Assembly (NCBI RefSeq): GCF_000308495.1
Contig: NZ_BAFU01000053.1
Span: forward strand, 62,001 to 126,000
Reading direction: 5' to 3'
DNA: 64,000 nucleotides
From: Nocardia brevicatena NBRC 12119
Lineage (GTDB): Bacteria > Actinomycetota > Actinomycetes > Mycobacteriales > Mycobacteriaceae
Shown: positions 34,424-44,586 of the stretch, one piece after another
Numbering within the stretch: the first letter of the stretch is position 1
How the letters are laid out: every line of letters starts with the position of its first letter
Notes under the pieces: generated by a model
The model's input: only the letters and a program-made list of their open reading frames with translations
Databases searched by the model: none
What the model was told of the DNA's origin: nothing
Translations under genes and position numbers: made by a program

Positions 34424-35896
34424 TCAGTGTGGGAGGCTCTTGACCAGTTCGGGCTCGCGGCTTTCGTCCTCGTCCGATCCCTCGGTTGCCTCGGCCCGGT
34501 TCGGCAGCAGTACGGCCATGGCGATCACAACCAGGGCCAATGCCGCGGAGACGCCGAACGCCAACCGCAGACCGTCGAGCTGCGCGGCCGCCTCGTCGAC
34601 TCCCTCGGCCCTCAGCGCGGTGCTGTGGGTGGACATGACGGTGACCACCAGTGCGGTGCCGAAGGCCGCGGCGACCTGTTGCAATGTGCCCAGCATGGAG
34701 CTGCCGTGGGAGTACAGGTGTCCCGGGAGCGCCCCCAGCCCGAGGGTGAAGACCGGGGTGAAGGTCGCGGCCAGCGACACCATGAGCAGGATGTGCAGGA
34801 TCAACAGCTGCCAATACGGCATGCTCGCCGAGACCCGGGTGAACCCGGCGAGCGCGACCGCGATACCGATCGAACCGGGAATCACCAGCGGCCGTCCGCC
34901 GATCCGGTCGAACAGGCGCCCGATGGTGGGACCCAGCAGGCCCATCGCCAGCCCGCCGGGCATGACGAGCAGTCCCGTCTCGAGCGGGGTCAGACCGCGC
35001 AGGTTCTGCAGGTACAGCGGCAGCAGGATCATCGAGCCGAGCATCGCCAGGAACGCGACCGACATGAGCACCAGCGCCTTGGCGTACGTACCGGCCAGCA
35101 GGATACGCAGATCCAGCAGCGGGGTGCCGGTGCGCTGCAGCCGCAGCTGTCGGGCCGCGAATATGCCGATGAGAACCAGTCCGGCGGCGACGATCAACAC
35201 GGGCACGGCGGCACTGCCGGTCTCGAACCGGCTGAGCCCGTACACCAGGCTGCCGAATCCGAGAGCCGCGAACACCACGCTGGGCCAGTCGATCGCCCCG
35301 GCCTCCGGTTCGCCGACGTTCTCCAGTCGACGCAGGCCGAACCAGGTGACTGATGCGGCGATCGGCAGCACCAGCACGAAAAGCCAACGCCACGATCCCG
35401 CCTGCAGTACCAGACCGGAGATGACCGGCCCCATGGCCGGCGCCACCGAGATGGCCAATGTGACGCTGCCCATGACCCGACCGCGGTCGTGTTCGGGCAC
35501 CACCGTCATCAGGGTGGTCATCAGCAGCGGCATCATCACGGCGGTGCCGCCCGCCTGGACGACCCGTCCGATCAGCAGCACCGCGAACGACGGGGCCACG
35601 GCCGACAGCGCGGTACCCGCGATGAAGACACCCATCGCGATCGCGTAGGCCCGACGGGTGGTGACCCGTTCCAGAAACCACCCGGTAACCGGGATGACGG
35701 CAGCCATGGTGAGCATGAACGCGGTGGACACCCACTGGGCTGCCCGTTCGGTGACCTCGAGGTCGGTCATCAGGCGCGGGATCGCGTTGATCATGATGGT
35801 CTCGTTCAAGATCACCACGAAGGTCGCCAGCACCAGTAACCGGATCACGGTCGGCGTCCGCCCTCCGGTCGGGCGCACGGGTATTGCGGTGGACAT
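34424..35896 (-). CDS. DHA2-family MFS drug exporter
   Basis: 490 residues with about 14 membrane helices. MFS signatures: ETIMINAIPRLMTDLEVTER (helix 1 loop), GWFLERVTTRRAY (motif A) and LAISVAPAMGPVISGLVLQA (motif C, the antiporter motif). The start ATG 35896 has GGAGG 7 bases upstream. An overlapping frame on the same strand is open longer but gives only Arg/His-rich sequence. Likely proton-coupled efflux of lipophilic or cationic drugs. No regulator gene is directly attached. Confidence 0.92.
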   Translation of the reverse strand: MSTAIPVRPTGGRTPTVIRLLVLATFVVILNETIMINAIPRLMTDLEVTERAAQWVSTAFMLTMAAVIPVTGWFLERVTTRRAYAIAMGVFIAGTALSAVAPSFAVLLIGRVVQAGGTAVMMPLLMTTLMTVVPEHDRGRVMGSVTLAISVAPAMGPVISGLVLQAGSWRWLFVLVLPIAASVTWFGLRRLENVGEPEAGAIDWPSVVFAALGFGSLVYGLSRFETGSAAVPVLIVAAGLVLIGIFAARQLRLQRTGTPLLDLRILLAGTYAKALVLMSVAFLAMLGSMILLPLYLQNLRGLTPLETGLLVMPGGLAMGLLGPTIGRLFDRIGGRPLVIPGSIGIAVALAGFTRVSASMPYWQLLILHILLMVSLAATFTPVFTLGLGALPGHLYSHGSSMLGTLQQVAAAFGTALVVTVMSTHSTALRAEGVDEAAAQLDGLRLAFGVSAALALVVIAMAVLLPNRAEATEGSDEDESREPELVKSLPH

Positions 35897-36140
35897 CGAT
35901 TACCTCCGGAGGGTTCGCGGATGGAACGGCACATGGCCTGGCGGGGTCCCCGATGACCCATATCCCCTGCCACACCAGAGCAGACGGGGGTGGCTCGTTC
36001 AACTCATCGGCCGCGCGTCAGTATTCCTGCCCGCCGCCCGAAGGGCATCCGATTTTTCGCCCGCGGCCCGGCGTGAGCCTGTGGGGAACCGGGCGAGTGC
36101 GCGGGGTCCGGATCGTGTGCCGCGCCGGTGCCGCGGTTCG

Positions 36141-36920
36141 TCACAGGAGTCTGGACAGGAATGCCTGGGTGCGGTCGTGTCGCGGGGCGGACAGGATTTC
36201 CTCCGGTGGTCCCGCTTCGACGACCACCCCTTGGTCCATGAACACCAACCGGTCGGCGACCTCCCGGGCGAAACCCATTTCGTGGGTGACCACCACCATC
36301 GTCATCCCCGAATCCGCGAGCTCCCGCATTACCGCCAGTACTTCCCCCACCAGCTCCGGATCCAGCGCCGAGGTCGGTTCGTCGAACAGCATGAGCTTGG
36401 GGTCCATGGCCAGGGCGCGGGCGATGGCCACCCGCTGCTGCTGCCCGCCGGACAGCTGGGCCGGGTAGGCGTTCGCCTTGTCCGCCAGGCCGACCCGTTC
36501 GAGCAGTTCCTCGGCCCGGGTGGTCGCGGCGGCCCTGCGCAGCTTTTTCACCCGGGTGGGCGCCTCGATGACATTGCCGAGGACCGTGCGATGGGGGAAG
36601 AGGTTGAAATGTTGGAAGACCATCCCGATATCGCGGCGCTGGCGGGCGGCCTCGCGGGGGTGGAGTTCGTGGAGCCGTCCGTTGCGCTCTCGGTATCCCA
36701 CCAGTTCCCCGTCGACGTAGAGGCGTCCGGCGGTGATCTGCTCCAGATGGTTGATACAGCGCAGAAAGGTCGATTTCCCCGAACCGGACGGACCGATGAG
36801 GCACAGTACCTCCCCGCGCCGGACTTCCAGCGAGATCCCTTTGAGCACCTTCAGCGCGCCGAAGTCCTTGCAGACCCGGTCGGCGCGGATCATCGGTGTC
36901 GATGCTGTCTCCCGGCTCAT
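36141..36920 (-). CDS. Polar amino-acid ABC transporter ATPase
   Basis: 259 residues, GlnQ/HisP type. Walker A is [19 protein letters not shown], the Q-loop [15 protein letters not shown], the signature [19 protein letters not shown], Walker [17 protein letters not shown] and the H-loop [16 protein letters not shown]. An insertion ([18 protein letters not shown]) before the Q-loop is seen in a subset of amino-acid importers. The start overlaps the permease stop (ATGA). Last gene of the three-gene importer. Confidence 0.94.
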   Translation of the reverse strand: MSRETASTPMIRADRVCKDFGALKVLKGISLEVRRGEVLCLIGPSGSGKSTFLRCINHLEQITAGRLYVDGELVGYRERNGRLHELHPREAARQRRDIGMVFQHFNLFPHRTVLGNVIEAPTRVKKLRRAAATTRAEELLERVGLADKANAYPAQLSGGQQQRVAIARALAMDPKLMLFDEPTSALDPELVGEVLAVMRELADSGMTMVVVTHEMGFAREVADRLVFMDQGVVVEAGPPEEILSAPRHDRTQAFLSRLL

Positions 36921-37843
36921 TTCGAGCGGGCACCTCCCTGGGCGTCGGCCAGTTCCTGGAGTTGTTTGGCGGTCAGCTGCCGGGAGACGCCACGCGAGTA
37001 GTACCGCTCCAGGTAGTACTGGCCCACCATGAGGACGCTGGTGATCGCCAGATACCAGGTGGCGGTGACCAACAGCAGCGGGATCGGCAGGAAGTTCACA
37101 CCGTAGATATCGCGGGCTCGGCCGAACAGATCGGTGCTCAGCGGGATCGCGGTGACCAGCGCGGTCGTTTTCAACATGCTGATCAGTTCGTTGCCGGTGG
37201 GTGGGATGATCACCCGCATCGCCTGTGGCAGCACGGTCCTGCGCATGGTCTGTGACCACGACATGCCGAGCGCGATGGAGGCTTCGCGCTGTCCTTCGCC
37301 GACCGAGTTGATCCCGGCCCGCACGATTTCCGCCATATACGCGGCTTCGTTGAGCCCGAGCCCGATCACCGCGAACGCGAACGCCGCCCGCAGACTCTGC
37401 ACGTCCAGTTCGAAGAAGTGCGGTCCGAACGGGATCCCGAGTGCGATGTGCCGGTACAGCGACGGCACCAGGCCCCAGAACACGAGCTGCACGAAGACCG
37501 GGGTGCCGCGGAAAATCCACAGATAGACCCAGGCGGTGACGCGGAAGACCGGATTCGGCGACAGCCGCATCACCGCGAGCAGCGTGCCCAGCGCGACCGC
37601 GATCACCATGGCGAGCACGGTCAGCTCGAGCGTGACCACGGCCCCGGCCGCGATCCGGGAATCCCGCAGATACTGCCGGTAGACATCCCAGCGGTAGGCG
37701 GGATTGGTGGCCGCGCCGTACAGGAACAGCCCGACCAGGACGAGGATGAGAAACGCGGAGATCCAGCGCCCGGGGCGGCGTAGCGGGACCGCTCGGATCG
37801 GTTCCGGTTCGGCCGGATCGTGGGGTTGCGGGTCGGCGGTCAT
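36917..37843 (-). CDS. Polar amino-acid ABC transporter permease
   Basis: 308 residues, HisMQ family. An N-terminal cytoplasmic stretch and one extra helix ([20 protein letters not shown]) precede the transport domain. The EAA loop is [20 protein letters not shown] ... [34 protein letters not shown] is a conserved block. A single permease gene implies a homodimer. The start ATG 37843 lies 4 bp after the binding-protein stop, behind GAGG; its stop overlaps the ATPase start. Confidence 0.92.
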   Translation of the reverse strand: MTADPQPHDPAEPEPIRAVPLRRPGRWISAFLILVLVGLFLYGAATNPAYRWDVYRQYLRDSRIAAGAVVTLELTVLAMVIAVALGTLLAVMRLSPNPVFRVTAWVYLWIFRGTPVFVQLVFWGLVPSLYRHIALGIPFGPHFFELDVQSLRAAFAFAVIGLGLNEAAYMAEIVRAGINSVGEGQREASIALGMSWSQTMRRTVLPQAMRVIIPPTGNELISMLKTTALVTAIPLSTDLFGRARDIYGVNFLPIPLLLVTATWYLAITSVLMVGQYYLERYYSRGVSRQLTAKQLQELADAQGGARSK

Positions 37844-37847
37844 CGCC

Positions 37848-38795
37848 TCAACTCCTCGCGCCGTTGATGACGGAGGTGCCGATCGCGCCCGCCTGCACAC
37901 CCCAGTTCGCGGTGATCCGCCGGTAGATGCCGCTGTCCATCAGGTATTGCACCGCGTCGCGCAGGATCGGTGCCAGCGGCGAGCCCTTGGTGAGTGCCCA
38001 ACCGTACGGCGCGGAATCGAATATAGGACCGACCGGTTCGATTTTTCCCTCGGTCTGTTTGATCGCGTACGCGGTGACCGGGGAATCGGCGGACATGGCG
38101 TCGACCTGGCCGAGGACCAGCGCGTTGGTGACAGCGCTCTGCTCGTCGAACGCTTCGATGATGATGGGGTCGCGCCCGGCGGCGACGCAGGCCGCGCTCT
38201 TGGCCGGCACCTCCTCGAGGTGTTCCACCGTCGTGGCCTGGACCGCCACGCGTGTACCGCAGGCGTTCTCGGGGTCGATATCGCGGCCGGTGCGCTGGGC
38301 CCATTGCACCCCGGCGCTGAAATAGGTGACGAAATCGACCTGCTTCTCGCGGTCGAGAGAATCGGTGATCGAGGACATGCCGAGGTCGTAGGTGCCGGCC
38401 TGGACGGCCGGGATGATCTTCTCGAACGCCGCTTCGGTATAGCGGGCGCGGATGCCGAGCACTCCGGTGACGGCGTCCATCAGGTCGATGTCGAATCCGA
38501 CGATGGTCCCGTGCCGGTCCCGGTATTCGTTCGGCTGGTACGGCACGTTCACCCCCACCACCAGTTCACCGGCGGCGGCGGTCGGGGCCGGCAGCCGCGC
38601 CGCGAGCGCGTCCACCTTCGTCACCGGAACCTTTTCCGGAACCGGGCCGGTGTCCTCGATATTGGTCACGCAGGCGGTCAGGAGCAGCGCACCGGCGAGT
38701 GCGGACCACAGCCGCGCTCGGGCGCCGGAGCGTGCTCGACAAACCACCGCGCCTCCACTACCGATCGCCGACATTCGGGAAAGCCGTGAAGCCAC
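37848..38795 (-). CDS. Amino-acid-binding lipoprotein of the ABC importer
   Basis: 315 residues. A signal peptide with lipobox LLLTAC (Cys near 42) predicts a lipid anchor. The body is a type-3 periplasmic binding fold: LVVGVNVPYQPNEYRDRHGT, IVGFDIDLMDAVTGVLGI, GTYDLGMSSITDSLDREKQV, SADSPVTAYAIKQTEG. The start GTG 38795 has no clear ribosome-binding site; ATG 38774 would still include the signal peptide. First gene of the importer operon, 30 bp after ctaD on the same strand, so partial read-through from ctaD is possible. Confidence 0.9.
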   Translation of the reverse strand: MASRLSRMSAIGSGGAVVCRARSGARARLWSALAGALLLTACVTNIEDTGPVPEKVPVTKVDALAARLPAPTAAAGELVVGVNVPYQPNEYRDRHGTIVGFDIDLMDAVTGVLGIRARYTEAAFEKIIPAVQAGTYDLGMSSITDSLDREKQVDFVTYFSAGVQWAQRTGRDIDPENACGTRVAVQATTVEHLEEVPAKSAACVAAGRDPIIIEAFDEQSAVTNALVLGQVDAMSADSPVTAYAIKQTEGKIEPVGPIFDSAPYGWALTKGSPLAPILRDAVQYLMDSGIYRRITANWGVQAGAIGTSVINGARS

Positions 38796-38825
38796 AATAA
38801 GCGACCGGAGTGGGTGAGGCCGATC

Positions 38826-40583
38826 TCAGCGCTGGGCGGTATCGGCCGGGCCGATCTCCGCGGCCGACCGCTCGTCCAGACCGGGGACGGGCACGCGTCC
38901 CACGTGGGCTTCGGCGCGCATCCGTTTCGACATATGCGGATAGTGCAGTTCGAACGCGGGACGCTCGGAGCGGATCCGCGGCAGTTCGTAGAAGTTGTGC
39001 CGCGGGGGCGGGCAGGAGGTGGCCCATTCCAGCGAGTTGCCGTAACCCCACGGGTCGTCGACGGTGACGACCTCGCCGTAGCGGTAGCTCTTGAAGACAT
39101 TCCACACGAAGGTGACCATGGACACGCCGAGGATGAACGAGCCGATGGTGGAAAGGGTGTTCAGGCCGGTGAAGCCGTCGCTGGGCAGGTAGTCGGCATA
39201 CCGGCGCGGCATACCTTCGGCGCCGAGCCAGTGCTGGACCAGGAATGTGGTGTGGAAGCCGAGGAGGGTGGTCCAGAAATGCAGGCGGCCCAGTCGTTCG
39301 TCCATGAACCGGCCGGTGAGCTTGGGAAACCAGAAGTAGATGCCGGCGAAGGTGGCGAAGACGATGGTGCCGAAGAGCACGTAGTGGAAGTGCGCGACCA
39401 CGAAGTATGTGTCGGTGACGTGCCAGTTCAGCGGCGGGCTGGCCAGGATGACACCGGACAGGCCGCCGAACAGGAAGGTGACGAGGAAGCCGATGGCGAA
39501 CAGCATCGGGGTTTCGAAGGTCACCTGTCCCTTCCACATGGTGCCGATCCAGTTGAAGAACTTCACCCCGGTGGGAACCGCGATGAGGAAGGTCATGAAG
39601 GAGAAGAACGGCAGCAGCACCGCGCCGGTGGCGTACATGTGGTGCGCCCACACCGCCATGGACAGACCGGCGATCGCCAGGGTGGCGAATACCAGGGCGG
39701 TGTATCCGAAGATGGGTTTGCGACTGAAGACGGGGATGACCTCGGTAATGATGCCGAAGAACGGTAATGCGACGATATAGACCTCGGGATGTCCGAAGAA
39801 CCAGAACAGGTGCTGCCACAGGATGGCGCCGCCGGTGCCCGGGTCGTAGATGTGCCCGCCCAGATGTCGGTCGTAGGCCAGGCCCATGAGCGCGGCGGTG
39901 AGGATGGGGAAGGCGAGCAGCACCAAAATGCTGGTGACGGCGATGTTCCAGGTGAAGATCGGCATTCGGAACATGGTCATGCCCGGGGCGCGCAGGCATA
40001 CCACCGTGGTGATCATGTTGACCGCGCCGAGGATGGTGCCCAGGCCGGATACCGCCAGGCCCATGATCCACAGGTCGACGCCCACGCCGGGGGAGTGTAG
40101 TCCGTTGCTCAAGGGGGCGTACGCGGTCCAGCCGAAGTCGGCGGCGCCCCCGGGGGTGACGAACCCGGCGGTCGCCATGGTGGCGCCGAACAGATACAAC
40201 CAGTAGCTGAACGCGTTCAGGCGCGGAAAGGCGACGTCGGGGGCGCCGATCTGCAGGGGCAGGACGGCGTTGGCGAAGCCGAATACCACCGGTGTGGCAT
40301 AGAACAGCAGCATGATGGTGCCGTGCATGGTGAACAGCTGGTTGTACTGTTCGGGTGAGAGGAACTGCAGGCCGGGACGGGCCAATTCCGCGCGGATCAG
40401 CAGCGCCAGCAGGCCGCCGATGAGGAAGAACCCGGTCGCCGAGGCCAGGTACATGATTCCGAGCATCTTCGGGTCGGTGGTGGTCACCACCTTCCAGACG
40501 GCCGAACCCTTCGGGCCGACCCGCGCGGGGAAAGGCCGGGCTGCCGTGAGTGTGGTACCACGCTGAGTTGGCGCTGCGGTCAT
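38826..40583 (-). CDS. ctaD: Cytochrome c oxidase subunit I
   Basis: 585 residues, twelve-helix heme-copper oxidase core of the aa3 terminal oxidase. Heme a ligand region [12 protein letters not shown]; CuB/His-Tyr region [22 protein letters not shown]; heme ligands [11 protein letters not shown]. The C-terminal tail is hydrophilic. The start ATG 40583 follows GGAGGAG. In mycolic actinomycetes ctaD is encoded apart from ctaC/ctaE, as here. It transfers electrons from the bcc complex to O2 and pumps protons. Confidence 0.96.
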   Translation of the reverse strand: MTAAPTQRGTTLTAARPFPARVGPKGSAVWKVVTTTDPKMLGIMYLASATGFFLIGGLLALLIRAELARPGLQFLSPEQYNQLFTMHGTIMLLFYATPVVFGFANAVLPLQIGAPDVAFPRLNAFSYWLYLFGATMATAGFVTPGGAADFGWTAYAPLSNGLHSPGVGVDLWIMGLAVSGLGTILGAVNMITTVVCLRAPGMTMFRMPIFTWNIAVTSILVLLAFPILTAALMGLAYDRHLGGHIYDPGTGGAILWQHLFWFFGHPEVYIVALPFFGIITEVIPVFSRKPIFGYTALVFATLAIAGLSMAVWAHHMYATGAVLLPFFSFMTFLIAVPTGVKFFNWIGTMWKGQVTFETPMLFAIGFLVTFLFGGLSGVILASPPLNWHVTDTYFVVAHFHYVLFGTIVFATFAGIYFWFPKLTGRFMDERLGRLHFWTTLLGFHTTFLVQHWLGAEGMPRRYADYLPSDGFTGLNTLSTIGSFILGVSMVTFVWNVFKSYRYGEVVTVDDPWGYGNSLEWATSCPPPRHNFYELPRIRSERPAFELHYPHMSKRMRAEAHVGRVPVPGLDERSAAEIGPADTAQR

Positions 40584-41212
40584 AGCTCCTCCAGGGCCGG
40601 TCCGCTTGTTTCGCCGCGCGGCTACCCGCGGTCCGTATCCCTAAACCGCAGGTCGCCGATGTATTGAAGTGGTGCTCGTCGAGGTGCCGCTCGGTACGGG
40701 GATCAATCTCCGACGTGGAAACTCTTGGCGGCCTCGAGGATGCGTTCCGAGGGGGCGTCGCCGGCGCCGGCTCTGGCCGACATCGAAGCGCCCGCCATCA
40801 CAGACAGTTCCACGATAGCCTCTCGTCCGTCCTCATCGGGATATTCCCCGAATTCGGCCGGTTTACCGATCACGGTGCGAATACCGTCGAGATATGCCCG
40901 ACGCGGCGGGCCGGCGGGCCCGGGTGTGCGCCACATCGGAGGCCGGTGCGGCGATGCCGCAGCCTTGTCCGGCGGCGTGGAGCGCGGTGAACACGAGATC
41001 CTCGGCGACGAGGTGAGCAGACAGACCGAAATGGCGCTCTCGGAACTGGTGGAGCGGCTCGCGCTCTCCTTCGACCGCCGACTCGTTGTCACACTTTATC
41101 GCCCACCCCACCTGGAACCGTCGCCGAGAAGGCCTGGGCCGGGAGAACACGCCCGTCCCGTACCGAGGTCTCGGCGGCCGCCGCCGCGTGCCGTGATGGC
41201 AGACTGCTGGAT
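40584..41212. other. Intergenic region with possible gene remnants on the minus strand
   Basis: About 630 bp. The first 100 bp holds the ctaD promoter region. On the minus strand, 40703-40930 reads like protein (YLDGIRTVIGKPAEFGEYPD ... ERILEAAKSFHVGD) and another frame at about 40960-41090 reads REPLHQFRERHFGLSAHLVA. Neither has a clear start, and they are out of frame with each other. This could be one decayed gene or a small hypothetical gene starting at an internal GTG near 40877. No family recognised. Confidence 0.35.
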
Positions 41213-41875
41213 ATGGCGCAATCCGATTGGGCGGCTGTGGACCGTTACGTGGTGGACCACTTGGTGAACGACCCGGCGCCGACGGCGACGCTCGAGTCCA
41301 ACGCCGCCGCGGGCCTTCCCCCGATCGACGTCTCGGTCGCGCAGGGCAAGTTCCTGTATCTGCTCGCCAGGTCGATCGGTACGGGCCGAGTGCTGGAGAT
41401 CGGCACGCTGGGCGGATTCAGCACGCTGTGGCTGGCCCGCGCGGTGGGCGAGCGGGGGCGGGTGATCACGCTCGAATACGAGCGGCGGCATGCGCGGGTG
41501 GCGCGGGAGAACCTGGACCGGGCCGGTGTCGGGGACCGGGTGGAAATTCGGGTGGGCGCGGCGATGGAGAGCCTGCCGGTGCTGGAGGCGGAACACCCTG
41601 AACCGTTCGATTTGGTGTTCATCGATGCCGACAAGGTGAACAACTCGAACTATGTGCGCTGGGCGCTGCGCCTGGCCAGGCCCGGCTCGGTGATCGTCGT
41701 TGACAATGTCGTGCGCCGCGGCGCCCTGGCCGACGAGGCATCCACCGATCCGTCCGTTCGGGCGAGCCGGGAACTGGTGGAGCTGCTCGCCGCCGAGCCG
41801 CGCCTGGACGCCACCGTGTTGCAGACCGTCGGTTCGAAGGGATGGGACGGGTTCGCCTTCGCTGTCGTGATCTAG
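41213..41875 (+). CDS. SAM-dependent O-methyltransferase (family 3)
   Basis: 220 residues. VLEIGTLGGFSTLWLARAVG is the SAM-binding motif; DLVFIDADKVNNSNYVRWAL carries the metal-binding Asp/Asn residues; RPGSVIVVDNVVRRG completes the COMT-like fold. The family methylates catechol-type hydroxyls with Mg2+. The start ATG 41213 has a weak ribosome-binding site. It is convergent with the TetR gene at 41909. Substrate unknown. Confidence 0.9.
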   Translation: MAQSDWAAVDRYVVDHLVNDPAPTATLESNAAAGLPPIDVSVAQGKFLYLLARSIGTGRVLEIGTLGGFSTLWLARAVGERGRVITLEYERRHARVARENLDRAGVGDRVEIRVGAAMESLPVLEAEHPEPFDLVFIDADKVNNSNYVRWALRLARPGSVIVVDNVVRRGALADEASTDPSVRASRELVELLAAEPRLDATVLQTVGSKGWDGFAFAVVI

Positions 41876-41908
41876 CGGACAGCGATCCGACGCATCGTGG
41901 CGGGTCGA

Positions 41909-42505
41909 TCACGGGGTGGCGCCTGGCTCTTCTCGGAGGGTCATCGTCCGGATGAGTCGGCCGATATGTGGGGTCAGCCGCTCGGCCGTGAGCTCGAGGG
42001 TGCCTGCGCCGGCGAGTTGGTCGAAGACGAGCCCGTCGAGGTAGGCGACCAGGAGCTCGGCCCCGACGGCCGGTTCGGGGGCGCCGGAGGCGACGAGCAT
42101 GCGCTCGGCCAGGGTGCGGATGCTCGTCCCGGCCGCGGCCAATGCGGTGCGCAGCTCGGGGCGACGGGTCGATTCCAGTGCCAGTTCGTAGCGGGCGAGC
42201 ATTCGGGTGCGACCGGTGGTGGTCCAGTGTCGGAGGAGATCGGCCGCCGCCGCGGCGAGCATGTCCAGGTCGGCGGTGGTGAGGTCGGGTAGGGATGCCA
42301 GTTCGCTTGCGTCGAGTTCGGTGAGCCGGTCGACCGCGGCGCTCAGGAGCGCTTGTCGCGTTCGGAACACATTGGAACAAGAGCCTTCCGGCAGATTCGC
42401 GGTGCGGTCGACGGCGCGGTGGGTGAGTCCGCGCATTCCCGCCGCGGCCAATGTCTCGATCGTCGCGTCGGCCAGGAGAGCGCGGCGGTCGGTGGTTTCG
42501 GCCAC
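41909..42505 (-). CDS. TetR-family repressor of the divergent FAD monooxygenase
   Basis: 198 residues. N-terminal HTH: LADATIETLAAAGMRGLTHR, AVDRTANLPEGSCSNVFRTR. The remainder is helical (TetR_C type). The start GTG 42505 has AAGGA about 8 bases upstream. It is divergent from the monooxygenase at 42579, with two identical-type palindromes between the genes, the typical layout of a ligand-released repressor that controls itself and its neighbour. Confidence 0.9.
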   Translation of the reverse strand: MAETTDRRALLADATIETLAAAGMRGLTHRAVDRTANLPEGSCSNVFRTRQALLSAAVDRLTELDASELASLPDLTTADLDMLAAAAADLLRHWTTTGRTRMLARYELALESTRRPELRTALAAAGTSIRTLAERMLVASGAPEPAVGAELLVAYLDGLVFDQLAGAGTLELTAERLTPHIGRLIRTMTLREEPGATP

Positions 42506-42532
42506 CCGAGGTTCCTTTCCATGTCCGAGTCG

Positions 42533-42568
42533 ACTACAACTGTAGTTATCATCGACTACAAGTGTAGT
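42533..42568. promoter_or_regulatory. Tandem TetR operators (ACTACA-N2-TGTAGT twice)
   Basis: Two 14-bp perfect palindromes, ACTACAACTGTAGT at 42533-42546 and ACTACAAGTGTAGT at 42555-42568. They differ only at the central spacer, and their centres are 22 bp apart (about two helical turns). They fill the 73-bp gap between the divergent TetR and monooxygenase genes; the second ends 10 bp before the monooxygenase ATG. Confidence 0.85.
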
Positions 42569-42578
42569 GGAGGTCCGA

Positions 42579-43763
42579 ATGAGTGCGAACAGCGGCCGAG
42601 GCCCACGACGGGCAATCGTCGCCGGAGCCGGAATCGGTGGCCTGGCGACGGCGGCAGCACTGTGCCGGCGCGGCTGGGACGTGGAGATATTCGAGCGGGC
42701 CGACGCGGTCGGCGAAGCGGGCTCGGGATTGACACTGTGGCCGAACGGACTGCGCGCCCTGGACGTGATCGGCCTGGGCGCGGCGGTACGCGAGCAGGCG
42801 ATAGCGGGTACCGACTCCGGTATCCGTGACCCCGGGGGGAGGTGGCTGATCCGGACCGATACCGGCGAACTGGTCCGGCGCTACGGCGAGGCGGTGATGA
42901 TCTCCCGATCCGACTTGTTCGCGATCCTGCACCGCGCCGTCCCCGACGCGCGGCTACGCCTACGGGTCGCGGTGTCGGGAATCGAGACCGTCGGCAGGCG
43001 GGTCCGGGTCGTGCACAGCGCGGGGGTGTCCGAAGCGGATCTCGTCGTCGGCGCCGACGGAATTCACAGCGCGGTCCGGCGTTGGGTCTGCCCCGATGCG
43101 CGCGGGCCGCGCTATGCGGGGTACACCGCGTGGCGGATGATCACCTCCCGGCCGGTGCCGCCGCTGCGTGAGGGTGGCGAGACCTGGGGGCACGGTGAGC
43201 GGGTCGGCATCGTCGCGTTGGCGGATGGCCGCGTGTACATGTTCGGAGCGGCCGATGCCGCTGCGGGACAACGTGGGCCGGGGGGAGAACTCGCCGAGCT
43301 GCGACGCCGATTCGACGAGTGGCACGATCCGATTCCGGCGTTGCTGGACGCCGTCGACGAGAAGGATGTACTGCGCCACGATATCTACGAGCTGCCCCCG
43401 CTGCCGACCTACGTTCGCGGCCGGGTCGCCCTGCTCGGCGACGCCGCGCACGCCATGACCTCGAATATGGGCCAGGGTGCGAACCAGGGGCTCGAGGACG
43501 CCGTCACCCTCGCCGTCCTGCTCGACCGGCCGGGCGATATCGAGGACGCGCTCGACGAGTACGACCGGGTTCGGCGCCCTCGCACCCAGTCCATTGCGGC
43601 CCGTTCTCGCCATATAGGGGGTGTAGCGCAATGGAATTCGATTGCTTCCATGGTTCGGGATGCCGCATTGCGGCTGATACCGGCCCGCGCCCTCGTGTGG
43701 GGGATGGGCTCGGTAATGGTCTGGGAACCGCCGGACGCCGGTGATGATCTGTCGAACCGATAG
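42579..43763 (+). CDS. FAD-dependent aromatic-ring monooxygenase
   Basis: 394 residues, PHBH-fold. FAD motifs: IVAGAGIGGLATAAALCRRG, DLVVGADGIHSAVRR, and VALLGDAAHAMTSNMGQGAN with the active-site Pro position changed. GSGLTLWPNGLRALD is typical of salicylate-/6-hydroxynicotinate-type hydroxylases. The start ATG 42579 has GGAGG 6 bases upstream, directly after the second operator; a GTG at 42567 lies inside the operator and is less likely. Expected to hydroxylate a small aromatic compound that also acts as inducer of the TetR protein. Confidence 0.9.
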   Translation: MSANSGRGPRRAIVAGAGIGGLATAAALCRRGWDVEIFERADAVGEAGSGLTLWPNGLRALDVIGLGAAVREQAIAGTDSGIRDPGGRWLIRTDTGELVRRYGEAVMISRSDLFAILHRAVPDARLRLRVAVSGIETVGRRVRVVHSAGVSEADLVVGADGIHSAVRRWVCPDARGPRYAGYTAWRMITSRPVPPLREGGETWGHGERVGIVALADGRVYMFGAADAAAGQRGPGGELAELRRRFDEWHDPIPALLDAVDEKDVLRHDIYELPPLPTYVRGRVALLGDAAHAMTSNMGQGANQGLEDAVTLAVLLDRPGDIEDALDEYDRVRRPRTQSIAARSRHIGGVAQWNSIASMVRDAALRLIPARALVWGMGSVMVWEPPDAGDDLSNR

Positions 43764-43908
43764 GGGCCACGGTCGCCGTGTGGTCGGAGGTTTCGTCCAC
43801 GTGAGCGATGACGCCATGGGCCCGGGTTGGACCGGGTAACAGGTGCGGCGACAGTGAGGGCGGTCCATATCGTGGCGACTCGGGAAAATCTGCGCGGGGC
43901 GGTCGCGG

Positions 43909-44490
43909 TCATCGTTCGGGGATCGGTGTCGGGTTCGGTGTGAGCGCCCGGAGCGCCAGGGCGAGCCACCGGAGTTGTTCGGCTTCCGGCACGTCGTCGC
44001 CGGGTGATGTGGCGAGGAGGAGGACCACATCGTCGGCGGTGATATCGGGGTAGAGCGAGCCCTCTCGATGTGCCGCCGCGACGAGCCGTTCGACGGCGGT
44101 GCGGCCATGGTCCTGGACCTGCCGCAACGGATCGTCCGCCAGGCCGGTGACGGCGAACCTCAACAAGCGTTCCTGCCGCATATCCAGCACAACGCTGCGT
44201 AGGAGAGCGATGAGCTCGTCGACCGCCGAGGCGGGCTCGTCGGCGGCGCGGGCGAGTGCCGCGTCCAGGGATTGCCCGATCGCCGTGGTCAGTTCGGTCA
44301 CGATCGCCTCGACCAGGTCCTTCTTTGTCGGAAAGTGCCGGTAGAGCGTGCCGACGGCGACGCCGGCCGCGGCGGCGATCTCGTCCATCCCGACGTCGGG
44401 TCCGCGGCCGATCACGAGTTCGCGTGTCGCGGCGAGAATCGCCGCGCGATTGCGCAGCGCGTCCGCCCGCCGTCCGGTTTGTCCGGTCAT
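43909..44490 (-). CDS. TetR-family repressor of the divergent SDR gene
   Basis: 193 residues. HTH region AILAATRELVIGRGPDVGMD, EIAAAAGVAVGTLYRHFPTK, KDLVEAIVTEL, a textbook TetR N-terminus; the C-terminal domain (SAVDELIALLRSVVLDMRQE) resembles the SbtR-like group. The start is ATG 44490. It is divergent from the interrupted SDR gene, with duplicated TGAAC-N5-GTTCA operators between them. The regulator is intact although its target gene is broken. Confidence 0.9.
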   Translation of the reverse strand: MTGQTGRRADALRNRAAILAATRELVIGRGPDVGMDEIAAAAGVAVGTLYRHFPTKKDLVEAIVTELTTAIGQSLDAALARAADEPASAVDELIALLRSVVLDMRQERLLRFAVTGLADDPLRQVQDHGRTAVERLVAAAHREGSLYPDITADDVVLLLATSPGDDVPEAEQLRWLALALRALTPNPTPIPER

Positions 44491-44529
44491 CTGGTGATTC
44501 CTTCCGTACCAGGCTACTTGCGTAGAAGA

Positions 44530-44568
44530 TGAACTATTGGTTCACTTTATCTATGAACGGCTAGTTCA
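44530..44568. promoter_or_regulatory. Tandem TetR operators (TGAAC-N5-GTTCA twice)
   Basis: TGAACTATTGGTTCA at 44530-44544 and TGAACGGCTAGTTCA at 44554-44568. Same half-sites and spacing, different centres; centres 24 bp apart. They lie between the divergent TetR and SDR genes in an AT-rich promoter pocket. Confidence 0.85.
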
Positions 44569-44586
44569 TGTTAGGAGTGAAGCACA

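Noticed and set aside
34413-36002. 529-codon frame overlapping the DHA2 exporter on the same strand
   Set aside because: Arg/His/Gly-rich shadow; the overlapping frame gives a clear 14-helix MFS protein with a perfect ribosome-binding site.
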